From NCBI RefSeq assembly GCF_000764305.2, contig NW_025934860.1, positions 1-64,000 of the forward strand: a stretch of DNA of 64,000 nt. Direction: 5' to 3'. Position 1 is the first letter of the stretch, and every line of letters begins with the position of its first letter. This document shows positions 46,051 through 57,925 of the stretch, piece after piece. A program made the translations under genes and the position numbers. Under the pieces are notes generated by a model. That model was given only the letters and a program-made list of their open reading frames with translations. It was not told the DNA's origin and ran no database searches. Origin of the DNA: Hyalella azteca (Eukaryota; Arthropoda; Malacostraca; Amphipoda; Hyalellidae).

Positions 46051-48272
46051 TTGTGAGCTGTGCGTAACAATGGACGAGCTAGTCAAGCGCGTCTAGAAAT
46101 TATCGCTTACACCGAAGATGTTGTGTAACACTAAATATATCGTGCAACTTTGTGGATACTGTGCAACAAATAAATTATATTGCAGGGTACAGGATTTCCG
46201 GACATTAATATGCGGTAGGTGAGACATAATTAGTTTTTCATTTTGGATTGCCACATCGCTGACTATGAGATTTTGAAGAAAATTCTCATAACTATGATGT
46301 CAAGATGCTACTCCGAAAAGAATTATCACAAGGAAACAATTAATGTACAAGTCGGAGTCATTGTTTGACGTGCAGGTCATGTTTGACTGGCAATTAAAGT
46401 TTCTACACTCCCTCAGTTTCTCCTAAATAAACCTTCCCGGAATTCATGTTTTGTTGTGACAGCAAGGAGTGAGTATGGAGAGATGGCTTGACATGTATTT
46501 GTTCACGTCTTTATGTTGCATCACGTAATTGATTTGTTTGAAGTTAGGAAGAAAATTCTATTCATTTGCTGGTGAGTATTTATGAGGTACAAAGGCTGAC
46601 AAATAACAGAAAGAAGTCGTTGTTTGAAGAAAGTTAGTTAGTACTCACAAAAATTACCTACCACTCAAACTCAAATCAGCATCCAATATATAGCAAATCT
46701 AAGAAAGATAGCAGCACAAAATGCAAACAGAAGTCTTTGTATGAAACTCCGAAATAAAAAGTTGAATTCTTATTTTTAACATCAGAGTATTGGCAGCTGT
46801 TGTCGCCTAGAAACAAAGCTCGTACTGAAAATAAATTATGCTTTTCTTCAGAAGAAGTTTGGTCGTCAATCAATTTCTGTGCACAAAGCAAATGCGAATG
46901 ACATCAGGGGTGCAGTTATCCTTGTTTTGCTTGGAAATCATTTTGCTACTTTATCTCCTTAAATATTATTCTCTTTGGCACCTGGATAAAATTTTTTGTG
47001 AGTGAATTTAACATATTCGGTTGTTGATGATATTTTATTGTGGATGCGAAAAAAATTTTTGGGCTGCATTTAATGCTTATATTAATGGAGATTGAATATG
47101 CGAATTTGCGAGAAATAAATGTAGATATTTCGTAGAAATTAAACATAAAGATGTTACTAAGCAATGATGTAAATTATGAAAAATATTCACATTTTTTAAC
47201 TATTTCTCCATTCCGAGCCAAATTTCATGAACTTCATTATAATCTTCTCCTTGGTTTTCCTTGAAGAGCTGCGGCAACATTTAGCTCCATAGCGCTATAT
47301 TAAGTGCCCTATTAAGAACAGGTTGCGTGAATTGCTTTTCAAGAGCAACGATGCGAGCCAAATTGAGATTTATGCGCTCCATCGGATATCCAGTGAATTG
47401 GCGTCGGCAAATAGACGAAATAATCGTCGTTTGCTTCTAAAAATATGTTAATTTCGGCTGGTATTGCGTGATTTTTGATGAAGAAAATATGAGAAACTAT
47501 GGTAGTTTATGCGATAGTATTTTATGAGACTGAGTATAATTATGTCAAATTCGCGAAAGAAATTAAAGATTTACCTGCCTTTATTGTAAACGAAGTTTCG
47601 CAAAGTTATTAGAATATATGACATGCAATTGTCCGTCCTATTTATTATGTCCATATTCCAGTATGGATCCCTCAAAGTTAGAGTGGTTGAAGCTTGACCC
47701 TTGATTTTATTATATATACTTAGCTAGTCGAACTCGAACCTGGATTAAATTTTTGCCTGGATATACCAAGAAATAAAATTTGTAATTTAATGGTGCAATT
47801 TCTTGTGACCTTGCAAAATTAATGGAAAAATTTTATCTGATGATTAAAATGTTATTTTTAAATTTCATAAAAATTTCTATTTACAAATACAAAATAGTTT
47901 TTCTTGTAACTGGAAAATAAGATTTTAACTGAAACAAGATTTGAAAATTGGGAACACGATTCATCCGCGGAAAGTTGGGTTTGGCTGGTGAATCTTCTAT
48001 TACATGAATATACGATTCACGTAATTTCATTACGCATTATGAACTGGATTCGGAATGACGGGAGTCTTGCATATAGCAGGGAAAATCTTTCCCGAACAAC
48101 ACCTGTCTAAATTTTCATTTATCTTATACTTATTTTATTTATGTTATTGAAATGAAAGTGATTAGTTGACAGTGACTATACAGCTATACTGAGATATTTT
48201 GCACGTATTTTTTAAGATATTTCTTTCACATTATGAAGGTTTAATCTATATGCTTGTAACTTCAGCTTGTGC
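46051..48272. other. Gene-free stretch
   Basis: No frame, repeat or RNA that I recognise. 46946-47164 and 46676-46891 (minus) are open only in strongly AT-rich DNA. Confidence 0.4.
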
Positions 48273-49425
48273 TTAGTATAGTATAGTATTGTCGGCTTGA
48301 ATAATAGGCCTGTCGCCGATTCTTGTACTTTTCTTGACTATAGACTGGCCTTTTGAGCAAATCTTTTCAACGAACGGTAAGTTTAAAATCGTTTCAAGAT
48401 TTCATTTCTTCCATAGGATACGAGGCATTTCAAGACTAAACATATGCTCATGCATGGCCTTGTCTAGTCAGTTCTTGAACGCGTTCATACTCGGAGCGTC
48501 AACAATATTTTCAGGGAGGCTGTACCACATGTCGGTGACTCGAAGCGAGAAGAAATGTTGTCACGTGGATAAGTTGCACCGCAGTTTTTCAGTTTATAGC
48601 CGTAGCATTTGGTGTTGGTTCTTGTTCAAAATTCTAGTAATCCTTCTGTGACCTTGTCAAACCATGAGTATACTTATATACTTCAAGTAAGTCACCACGC
48701 AGGCGACGATAGAGACTGGGAAGCTTCATAATCTTCAATCTTTCTTCATACGACTTGTCCTTTAGCAACACTCTCTACTACATTTTTGTCCTTTTCAAGT
48801 CTCGGTGACCACACAACGTTTCTAAACTCTAGGTTCGGGCGCACGACAGAGGTGAACAACAGCTTCGTCATTTCTACATTTAGGTACTCGTAGGAGCGTC
48901 TGATCAGCCCAAGCAGTTTATTGGATGTATTAACTTGCGTTTTAGCATGCCTAGAAAACTTTAGCTCCTTGTCGACCCAAACTCCAAGATCTTTTTCCAC
49001 GCAAGACTTCTCAATCATAACCCTCTCGTTGCAACCGTGTCTTCTCATGCTGTAAGCTTGCTGTTAAATGTTCTTGCCGAGGTGAAGTACTTAACACTAG
49101 CTTGTCAACATTGAAACGCCGCTGCCAGGCATCGGCCCAGTCAACTAAACTATCAAGATCATTTTGCAGTTGCATTTTATTTGACGAATCCTTAACTGTA
49201 TTATAAACTTTTGTGTCATCGGCATACATATATCACACGCTTGACACTACTTCTGGTAGGCCGTTTATAAAAGCGAAAAACAAAACAGGTCCAAGAACGC
49301 TTCCTTGCGGTACGCAAACTGCGCACAGTTGCCCAGCCTGATACGTCCGTTAATGCTGACACGTTGTCTTCTGCCTACTAGGAAATTCCTGATCCATTGG
49401 AGTACATTTCTTTCTATTCAATTCC
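48273..49425 (-). pseudogene. CR1/L2-type LINE: reverse transcriptase to 3' end, multiply broken
   Basis: Minus-strand order, 5' to 3': WIRNFLVGRRQRVSING (about 49395-49345); a frameshift; VPQGSVLGPVLF, the RT motif before the palm (about 49313-49278); a TGA; MYADDTKV, the catalytic YADD box (49229-49206); LVDWADAWQRRFNVDK; a frameshift; EKDLGVWVDKELKFS and LIRRSYEYLN (48991-48880); RPNLEFRNVVWSP; then YEERLKIMKLPSL and RRLRGDLLEVYK. Last comes the SLPENIVDAPSMNAFK block (about 48530-48480). This is the usual CR1/L2 order. At least three frame breaks or stops make it inactive. The endonuclease and RT fingers are missing. The 3' end is a short TATAC/ACTAT repeat (about 48275-48292), in keeping with the microsatellite-like tails of CR1-like elements. 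Confidence 0.85.
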
Positions 49426-52400
49426 CGAAGAATTCACTTTACGTAACAGTCGCTCGCTAAGTGAACTTATATAAGTACTTACGCTCTATTTTCTTGTCTA
49501 TGATTGGTGGATTTTGGTTGAAAGGCCGTCAATGATTGGCTGATGAACTTGCGATTTTTTAAAACTTTTTTGAAAGTATAGGCCCATGCCTAAAGAAAAG
49601 CACCCAATTAAGTGAACTACTTATTATAAGCACGCAAACGCACATTTTTCGAAGAGGCAGCATAGCCCGGCAGTTTTTTTGTTAAGGTTTTAAAGGTCTT
49701 TACTGATCCTAACCAAAAAATCATAAAGTACCGGCAAATACTAAAGAGAAACTGCCTTTCAAAATTAAATCAGTGAATAGAATTAATTTGTGTTACACTT
49801 TGCACATCGACAAACTCTGCAGGCTGCTCGATACATCCTAGTTAATTGTTCCCTCTAAATAATGAATGACACAGGGCATTGTTCAGCTATACAAGGTGGC
49901 CTCCTTTCACAGCTATTGAAATTCGTTTATCACAATGTTGTAGGAAATAGAGTCTGGTTTTGTGCTTCTGAGTTAGTGGTTATAAAAGATTAGTGGTTAT
50001 TAATGCAGCTCAGTGTTAATAACTTTAAACTAAAAGTACTTAACCAAATTATTTTCTGAGCCATGAATTCGCGAATTTGCAGACATTTGCGAAAACATGG
50101 TGAACTTAAATTAGCAACACAAATTATGCGTAAAAAATGTACATTTATGTCGACAACTGGGGATAAATAATTTGTGGTAATTCATTTGTATTGGTTTCAT
50201 AGAAGGTAAATCTAACAAGTCATGCATGGCTGAAGTTTAAGAAATTTTTTTTTTATTTTAATTTGACGTAGACTTGGAAGATGAAGTTTATTAGCTAATT
50301 GATTTTTAGGAAAACGGTGAAGCTTGGGGATTGTTTTGAAGGCTTGGTCTATAGGGAAGTGACCCTAACAACGTATTTATCTACGGTTTATTCTACTGTA
50401 ACTTTAACTCAATTTTCATTTGCTGTTAATCTTTTGAATTAAATGCATGCGAAGAACCCTTAAATTATTTTTAATGATGCAGGGGTACCTCGTTGGTCTG
50501 ACCCAACATTCTACGAGTCTGATGCATTAATTATTCATGCAATTATTGCCGGCCTTTGTGTCTCTCTTAGCGTTTTTACGCTTTAACCTCATCTTGAAAA
50601 CTTAACTCAACCGAGTTGGACCAGCCGTTATTTCCTTTCTAAATTAATTGCACTTTTATGTACATCTCTATTCCTCTTCACGGATTTCATGCAATTTCCA
50701 AAGTTCAGCTACCGACAATAATTTAGAAGGTTAGCATTAAAAATATTTACATTCCCTGTGAGAAATCGACATTTATCCCCAACTTGATTGAATTACTTGG
50801 AATAAACCTATAATAAAGTGCAATTTAAATCTTAAATCAGTTTCAGTCTTAAATCTGAATTTTTAATACAATTGTTCATTTAATTATTCTGGTCTTATGC
50901 ACAGATTCCCTTTGTAAACTCGATTTTTTTTGTATTAGTTTGCTTTATTAGAGTATCCCCTGCATTTTCAATTCATTACTACTCCGCTGGATACGAGAAT
51001 CCAATAAAATTTTGTTTGAACTATTATATGTGTGTTGATTTCCCAAAAGAAGAGGGGATTAAAAATCATAATTGAAATACCGTAGAAAGCTTCAATTAAA
51101 TACTCCCGGCGGGCATCCATTTGCAAAGCATACTAAAAAAGTTCCTAAGTATCCTTCATCGCTGCTGGAAGAAACTTCCCGTCCTATATAAATCTTTTAA
51201 TTAAAACCGATACAGATCACAATTATAATTACTCTTGTTGTAGAACACAGATATTTAATGACATTCTGGACAAATATTATATTGTCAGTATGTTATCAGT
51301 AACACTCTTCATAAGTTGTGAGAGAAAGCCCTAACATTTAAAATTCTCATCGCAATTAACATTTACAATTCTCATCTTCTCACTATACGTCTTATGGTAT
51401 TTGTCGGAAAAGTTGAATGATATCTTCTAAGCGCTCACATTGGGCTTTAATTTTAGCTTTATCAAGAACTTACTTGATGACTCATATTTCCAGCTAGCAG
51501 TCAGTTGATAAACGATCTCCAATATCTTCTTGTCTCAATCAACGTCCATTTTAACGACTTGCTGTTGTTACAGTTTACTTGCAGTTAACTTTCCATCAAT
51601 TCTGTTTTCATATTTTAACGGAACAATATATAAACACAAACTTTATCCTATGTTTGTAATTGACAGCGATATTTTTGCTTCCAGTTTCCGAAAACTCAAT
51701 TCACTGCGGGCATAATACGTGGTAGAAATGCGGCAGCTAGCGCGTTCACAATTCACGTCACACTTTCATGAATCAATTCTCATCTCACCAGGAACATAAT
51801 AAGATACGTGACACGTTCAAAGGGAATAACTTCTGTATATAGTGTGCTGCTGAACACTTGTTACAAATCTTTTTCTGTGAGACTTTACTGCTGCATATAT
51901 TGTTTCACATTGCCCCCCAGCCTCAGAATGTAATGAATTTAAAACGTAACCGGGAATAATTTATGAGGTATTGCCTTATCTTGTCTTGAATGCAAATTAA
52001 GTAATCCATCACGGTTCCAATCTTTTTAGTTGAAATCAGAATTCGACTTAGGAAAGAGCGATGTGAAAATTTTCACCATTGTAAAGGAATGGAGTTTCAG
52101 ACCAGGCTGGATTTGAAACTCGTTCAAGTCACATGTAGTCAAATTCATTTATTTGTTTAAATCGCAAAATTTGTGAAAGAACAAAAACAGAGATAATGCA
52201 ACGCAATTTGACTTTATATTTATCTAAGAAATAAGAAATTTCAGTTAAAATATGGCAAATTTTCTTGAAATTTATTTTGTTTTCAGATTCTCAGTGGATG
52301 GGGAAAGATCAGGTCCTGTCTTGAAATAGGAAGTCGATCCTGCCACGGGAAGTAAGGTTACGCTTTATTGATGCTTATTTTTTTAAATGTCGCTATTTCT

Positions 52401-55400
52401 CTGCTATAATTCGAAAGAGATGGTAGCGGGGATGGTGTATAGAAGGAGTCGCTGTTCCATGCTACACCATGCAACGGCTCCTAAACGTGTACGGAACCCC
52501 ACAACTAAATAGAATATTACTCCGAAAAGCGTGTGTTTCTGCGACCATAATTTCCTGATGAAAAACTGTCGGGTTGTGCTTCCAATGCAGGCCTTGAGCT
52601 TGCCAATAGCCTTGTGCAAGCCCGAAGAGAGCGGACTTTCCGCTCCCGCGCTAATGAAATGATTCCCTTATTTCGGAGACTGGCAGAAAATAATGGTGAT
52701 GATGCATCAGAAAATCTGAAAAATCATTGATGTATTTCGGGGAGGAGGGGTGGAGACTAAAGAAAACATGCTTACCTGATCAAGTCTGCAATCAAACTAT
52801 ACATACACCTGACTACATACATGCGATATGATGAATGATAGATAAATGGATAGATACATGCTGAGATGATGCAGTATTAAAAATTTCTTAAAAAACACAA
52901 GATTTTATGTAAAGAATTCAATTGTACCAGCCCCTTGTAATTATAAAATAACAATGTTATTCCAACAAAACTTTTCGAGCTGTTACAAAATACCATAATA
53001 TTTTTGTAGCAATTTTCAACTTTTTATCACTTGGATGTGATTTATCCCTGTATTTTAGCTGTCATTGCACTATTTTTCAACTAAGCTTGAGTACAAATTC
53101 TTTTAATGTCGCTAATTACTCATAACTTATTACGATTCCTTGAATAGCATTCCAAATAATCGGTGCAGCTCCAGTCATTCAGTGAAGGCAGAAATTGCAA
53201 GTCAAAATCTCCTCATGAATCAGGTCAAATGGTTATTATTTTCAAACTTGACGTCATTATAGGTCACGCTGAAGTTTATATGATGATAAATCCTTTACTT
53301 CATAGTAATCATGCATCATAAAATTAATTTAATACTCACCCAAGCACAACCAGGCGCAAGTAAATTATCTTAGTTACAGGACATTTTTTATGGTCGATAA
53401 TCGGTTAATATTTATTGTCTTTAATTGACATTATTGATACGAACGAAGCAAAGACGATCAGAGACTGAATAACTGATGAGCAAATTCGTTCTCAGATACA
53501 TATCAGTAATGATACATCTCAGATACGTATTTTCCAAACTTAATCTTAAATACTCAAATCGCGCGAATGTACCAATCTGAGCTCATGAATTCTGAATAAC
53601 AACATACAAGGGATAAAAGAAATATTGACCAGCTCAAGTGAATCTAACCTTTGCCAATTTAATACGAATTTAAGGGAAACATCGATATAAATTTCTCCAG
53701 TTCGCATTCCTCTTATCGTAATTTAAGTCTCAAACTGCGCTTGAAGAAGGCGTTTAATCACTATAGTTGTAGTGTAATCATCAAGGCCCCATAATCGCGC
53801 TTCATTCTCTAGACAAGGCGAAGCTCATTTGTTTTGTGCAGCGATTTATGTAAGGGTTAAATCTTCTTCTTAACTCTTGCTTAACATGCGATCGGATGAG
53901 TTAGTTTTTGCCAGTCAGGGCAAATAATGCGTTCAATTTAATACAAGGCAAAGTCCTTAGTTGAATTGTAGTGTTAAGTCAATTCATTCAGTGTTATGTG
54001 TGGTCGATTGGAATTAATTTATAGTAATTTTGGATCAATACGGTGGCTTCTAAGAAGTGTTATGTCTCCTCCGTCAGGTGAGGGATAATCGCACCTTTCC
54101 ACGGGTGCCAAGTCGCTCTTTGTCACATCGGTCAATGCACTCAATTTCGCAAGGTTAAATGGCTCTAATTAAGCTACTTGGGGACAAGCCAAAGTAGTAG
54201 TAGTAGCCGAATCGAATGAAGTTCAGTATTTGCATTGGCAGATAACTCATCCAAAATATGTGCCTATAATCACCCTCATTCACCGAGAATCCCTTGACAC
54301 TGCATGACCTTTTATTTTAGTATCGAATATTTAAGCAGCGTTGTTGATGAGATAAAAATCGCACAACGATGATTGTGCGATCTACGATGAGATTACGCTA
54401 AGTCACGTTCATATAGCCTCATTTACGCCGTGTGATTTCGCTTGCTCTATTTTTAACGGACACGCAACTTTTTGGGCAGCACGACACTGAACCTTCTAAG
54501 TAATTCTTGGAAATAGGTACTAACTCTAGCAATGTGACGTATTTTTGTCGGCAGAGCATCCAGCGAGACTTGGTGCAAGGAGCGGATCGGGTAGTAGTAT
54601 ATTTTTCGTACTACCAATTTCAATGAAAATGTGCATTTATGTAGACGCCTTGTAAGACTTGTGAGAATTGCGGTATTGCGTAACATCATAATGCTTCGCA
54701 ATAAAAAGGTAAGAAACGGTAAGAAACGATTGATCAAATAAAAATACATTTAAATTTATTGGTTGAATTATCAGTTTTGTCTTAATGTAGTCTACACTTC
54801 TACTTAACTATATTGCATAGGAATTGTAAAAACGAATACTGATTGCTAGTAATACTCAATTAATTTTATGTTAATAACATAGCTTTATATAATTTTAAAA
54901 TTCAATGCATATGAATAGAATAATGTTTGAAAATCACACTAAGAATCTACACATGCTTTTTTACAGCAACGCAATATCCTCGATTTTGAAGAAAATGGTT
55001 GGATATGCATTTATTTTTTACATCACGGTAAAAAGTCTCAACATTAAATGGAAATATTTTTGTACATATTTTTTTAATTACTCCAGCTCTCAAAGTTTGT
55101 AAGTTTTTGTTCATAGGAGAAGCAGCACTAAACGTCTGTTGCGTGACTCGTTGCTATCGCTGGCACTCGATACTAGTAAATCCTAAAAAAATCTCGGCAA
55201 GTTCCGCTTTTCACGGTAGACCAATGCCTCGATTTTCTTCGTAGCTACCTATAATTTGCGCTCATTCACAATCCTAGAAGAAACGCGTCGAAGAAAAAGG
55301 CATTTTACTAATAGTATCAAAAATCAAATAGTATCAAATAGTGATCAAAGAACTGTTCAGTTCGGCAGCTGCGTAGGCAGTTCGGCAGGGTTTGACACTA

Positions 55401-56851
55401 AATGGTAACTAAATAGAGCTCAAGCCTCCGGTCAATGACTACATTAAATCCCGAGTTTATATAAAATAGTGGTAGTCACGTGGCCATATACTCGCAATGG
55501 AGAAGCGTTCTCCACAAAAACACCACGGAATAACTTCTTTCAATCTTTTAGTTGCTGCTCTGCTTGATAAGAGTAACATCACACAATTTTCTAAACATCT
55601 AAGATTTTTTATGTGGGTTAAATGATGTATTCTTCAGCGAGTGAATGGTATAGAGTGATGGCTACAAGTGGGAACGGCAAAGCATTTCTGCATCGAAATA
55701 TCATTTTGAATGTATATGAATCATTCATTTTTTACCACGAAACAGTTTTATGCAATTTTACCTTCACTATTCTTTTCCATAATATTTTTGTTTAAAATGT
55801 CAAGGCAAGGCGTCAATTCTTTTGCTCTGGAATAAACTTTGCATTTCGATGTCAGGGACCAAGAAAGTTTTATGACCCAAGTTGCGCAAAAGTTTAATGC
55901 TTCGGTTTTTCATAGTACTAGAGCCCAAAAACTTGCCATGACCTTTAGAATTGAATTTTTTCCATGTTTATTAGTTGTCTAAATTCCAATTGATCATGGC
56001 ACATAACACCTTCAACTGAATATAATGGTCCTTACAGTAAGTGGTGAGGAGCTCTATATATATATTGACCTTTATGGTTCGGCAAAAAAATTATTATCTA
56101 CCCAATTTATTCCTGAACGGAACAGAATTAAAATATTATGTTATGCAGAGAAAAACTACTTTCAAGTTTTGTAAAAAATTATAATTATTAATTTCTCGTA
56201 ATTTATTCGATCTTATTAGTTCTCCAGATTATTTAACTTGAATAATCAAGTGGGTACAAACGAAAAGTACTGTAGGTCTGCAAAGGACATGATTATTAAT
56301 ACTATTCTATGAAGCGACTATCGTGGCGTCTTGTTCAAACGAACTTTCATATGGGCACGGAAGTTTAATAGCAAGTGAAAAATAAAAAAGACGGGAGAAA
56401 GTATGAGACGCATAAAAATGGGCGATATTCAGCAATTCAGAGCAACTGAATGCCGTATAAGAACATCAAACAGTTATACAAAAATTTTTTAGACTAATAC
56501 CGCATTTTTTAAATTTTTTTAAATCTGGGAATTTTAGGGGGCGCTCTTGTTAGATCTTCTTTCCCATTACGCCTGTCATCAGAGAGTTAACAAAAATTGC
56601 AATAATGCAAAAAAATGTGAATGGTGGTGAAACTGCGTGTTTTAGAATGTGATATAAATGAATATTATAACGATATGAATGAATAGCAGCATCCCTGTCA
56701 AAATTTTCGTGCCGATTAAGGTCGTTTTAGAGGAACTATATTCGGCTTAGGGGTGAATCAGGAGCAAGTCGGCCACGTAGGGTGTTTTGCTTCTATTTAC
56801 CAGCCTCTTTTGGAAGTCAATTGCCCGGTAGGCCAAATCTGCGTAATATAC
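49426..56851. other. Longest gene-free stretch, 7.4 kb
   Basis: No coding family is recognised. At 49490-49566, CTTGTCTATGATTGGT through TGATTGGCTGATGAACTTGCGA resembles 59470-59545. A 9-bp hairpin lies at 54358-54381 (ATCGCACAA, CGATGA, TTGTGCGAT). Blocks at 52400-52640 and 53750-54200 are less AT-rich and lack repeats. They are the likeliest places for conserved non-coding elements, but this is only a guess from composition. Confidence 0.4.
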
Positions 56852-56989
56852 NNNNNNNNNNNNNNNNNNNNNNNNNNNNNNNNNNNNNNNNNNNNNNNNN
56901 NNNNNNNNNNNNNNNNNNNNNNNNNNNNNNNNNNNNNNNNNNNNNNNNNNNNNNNNNNNNNNNNNNNNNNNNNNNNNNNNNNNNNNNNN
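56852..56989. other. Assembly gap, 138 N
   Basis: Undetermined bases directly before an AT dinucleotide run and a C/G hairpin, both of which are difficult to sequence through. Frames drawn across it are not meaningful. Confidence 0.99.
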
Positions 56990-57295
56990 AATATATATAT
57001 AACGTTCAGAGATTGAAATGCCCCCTCCCTTCCCCCCATAAGGGGGGGAAGGGAGGGGGCATTTTTTTAAGCATTTTTCATATTCGGCCGTGTCTGTCCC
57101 CTGTCTCTTATACACATCTAGATGTGTATAAGAGACAGCCCCAAGCTCGACGAGTAATTTCACAAGATTCTATTTCGGCGCTTATTTCGCTACGGCAACC
57201 GGAACCTAATGCGGACATAGAGCTTCTAATTTACCCGGCCATAAGAACTTGGGGCGTCCGTGTGCCAGCGGCTGACAGGTCTTCGAATTTCGATA
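56990..57295 (+). repeat. Repeat R5, copy B, with a perfect 22-bp C/G hairpin
   Basis: After a short AT run, AAATGCCCCCTCCCTTCCCC (arm 57016-57037) pairs perfectly with the arm 57043-57064 around the loop ATAAG. Then comes ATTCGGCCGTGTCTGTCCC, shared exactly with copy A, the artefactual adapter (57101-57138), and the shared frame with LISLRQPEPNADIELLIY and PAADRSSNFDRDN. Compared with copy A, about 79 bases there correspond to 41 here around the adapter, so genomic sequence is probably missing or rearranged at that junction. Confidence 0.65.
57101..57138. other. Nextera Tn5 mosaic-end junction (library artefact)
   Basis: CTGTCTCTTATACACATCT (57101-57119) is directly followed by its reverse complement AGATGTGTATAAGAGACAG (57120-57138). 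The 19-bp mosaic end of the Nextera transposase, present as an inverted pair, is what an untrimmed mate-pair circularisation junction leaves. In translation it yields VSYTHLDVYKRQ, a peptide known as a contaminant in predicted proteins. It is not genomic, and bases on either side may not be adjacent in the real chromosome. Confidence 0.98.
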
Positions 57296-57750
57296 GGGAT
57301 AATGCCGGTGATTTTCGCAGCTTGAATAATTGTGAATATTACGCATTTGAGTCTCAAACCCCTAAATGTAAAGCATAGAATAAGCTATCAACCCATTTTC
57401 TACAGACAAATTAATCGTGGCCAATTATGTATGTTACTAAATATTCAGCGATTGAAGTTTCTGACAGGTGACGAAAGTTTAGGATTTAGTGCATACGAAT
57501 GTTATCCCACGCATTTATCATAAGAGCGGGAATGTTGATCGGCTTGCAGTGAGCCATTAAACATAATAAGTGTACGTGTAATAGCTTAGTAGCCGTAACA
57601 GCTACAACGCGTGCCCGTATTTAAGTGGACATAAAGACGCACCGCGTCCTTCAGCTGACGCTGACACGCCCTGTAGCTGCCTGAATTTATATGACTTGGG
57701 CCTGAGGACTGCCTACTCACTGCTACCTTCCACGCCCTTGCGAAGTTTGC
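57296..57750. other. No gene supported
   Basis: Open frames here (57332-57523) are short and unrecognised. A GC-richer patch runs at 57590-57745. Confidence 0.4.
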
Positions 57751-57782
57751 TATTATTATTATTCTTATTATTATTATCACCA

Positions 57783-57833
<51 letters not shown>

Positions 57834-57925
57834 TTGTTAGTATTAGTATTATAAATTATTATCATCATTATTATTAATAATATTCTTAATATTACTCTTA
57901 TTATTACTATATTCAATATTATTAT
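57751..57925. repeat. (ATT)n/(TTA)n microsatellite, about 175 bp
   Basis: Trinucleotide array, nearly pure at 57787-57820 and interrupted by CAT, CTT and GTT variants elsewhere. The minus strand reads as an Asn-rich open frame (57713-57964), which is an artefact of the repeat. Confidence 0.95.

Noticed and set aside
57110..57145. Peptide VSYTHLDVYKRQ inside a 198-codon frame
   Set aside because: It is the translation of the inverted Nextera mosaic end, and the frame also crosses an N gap.
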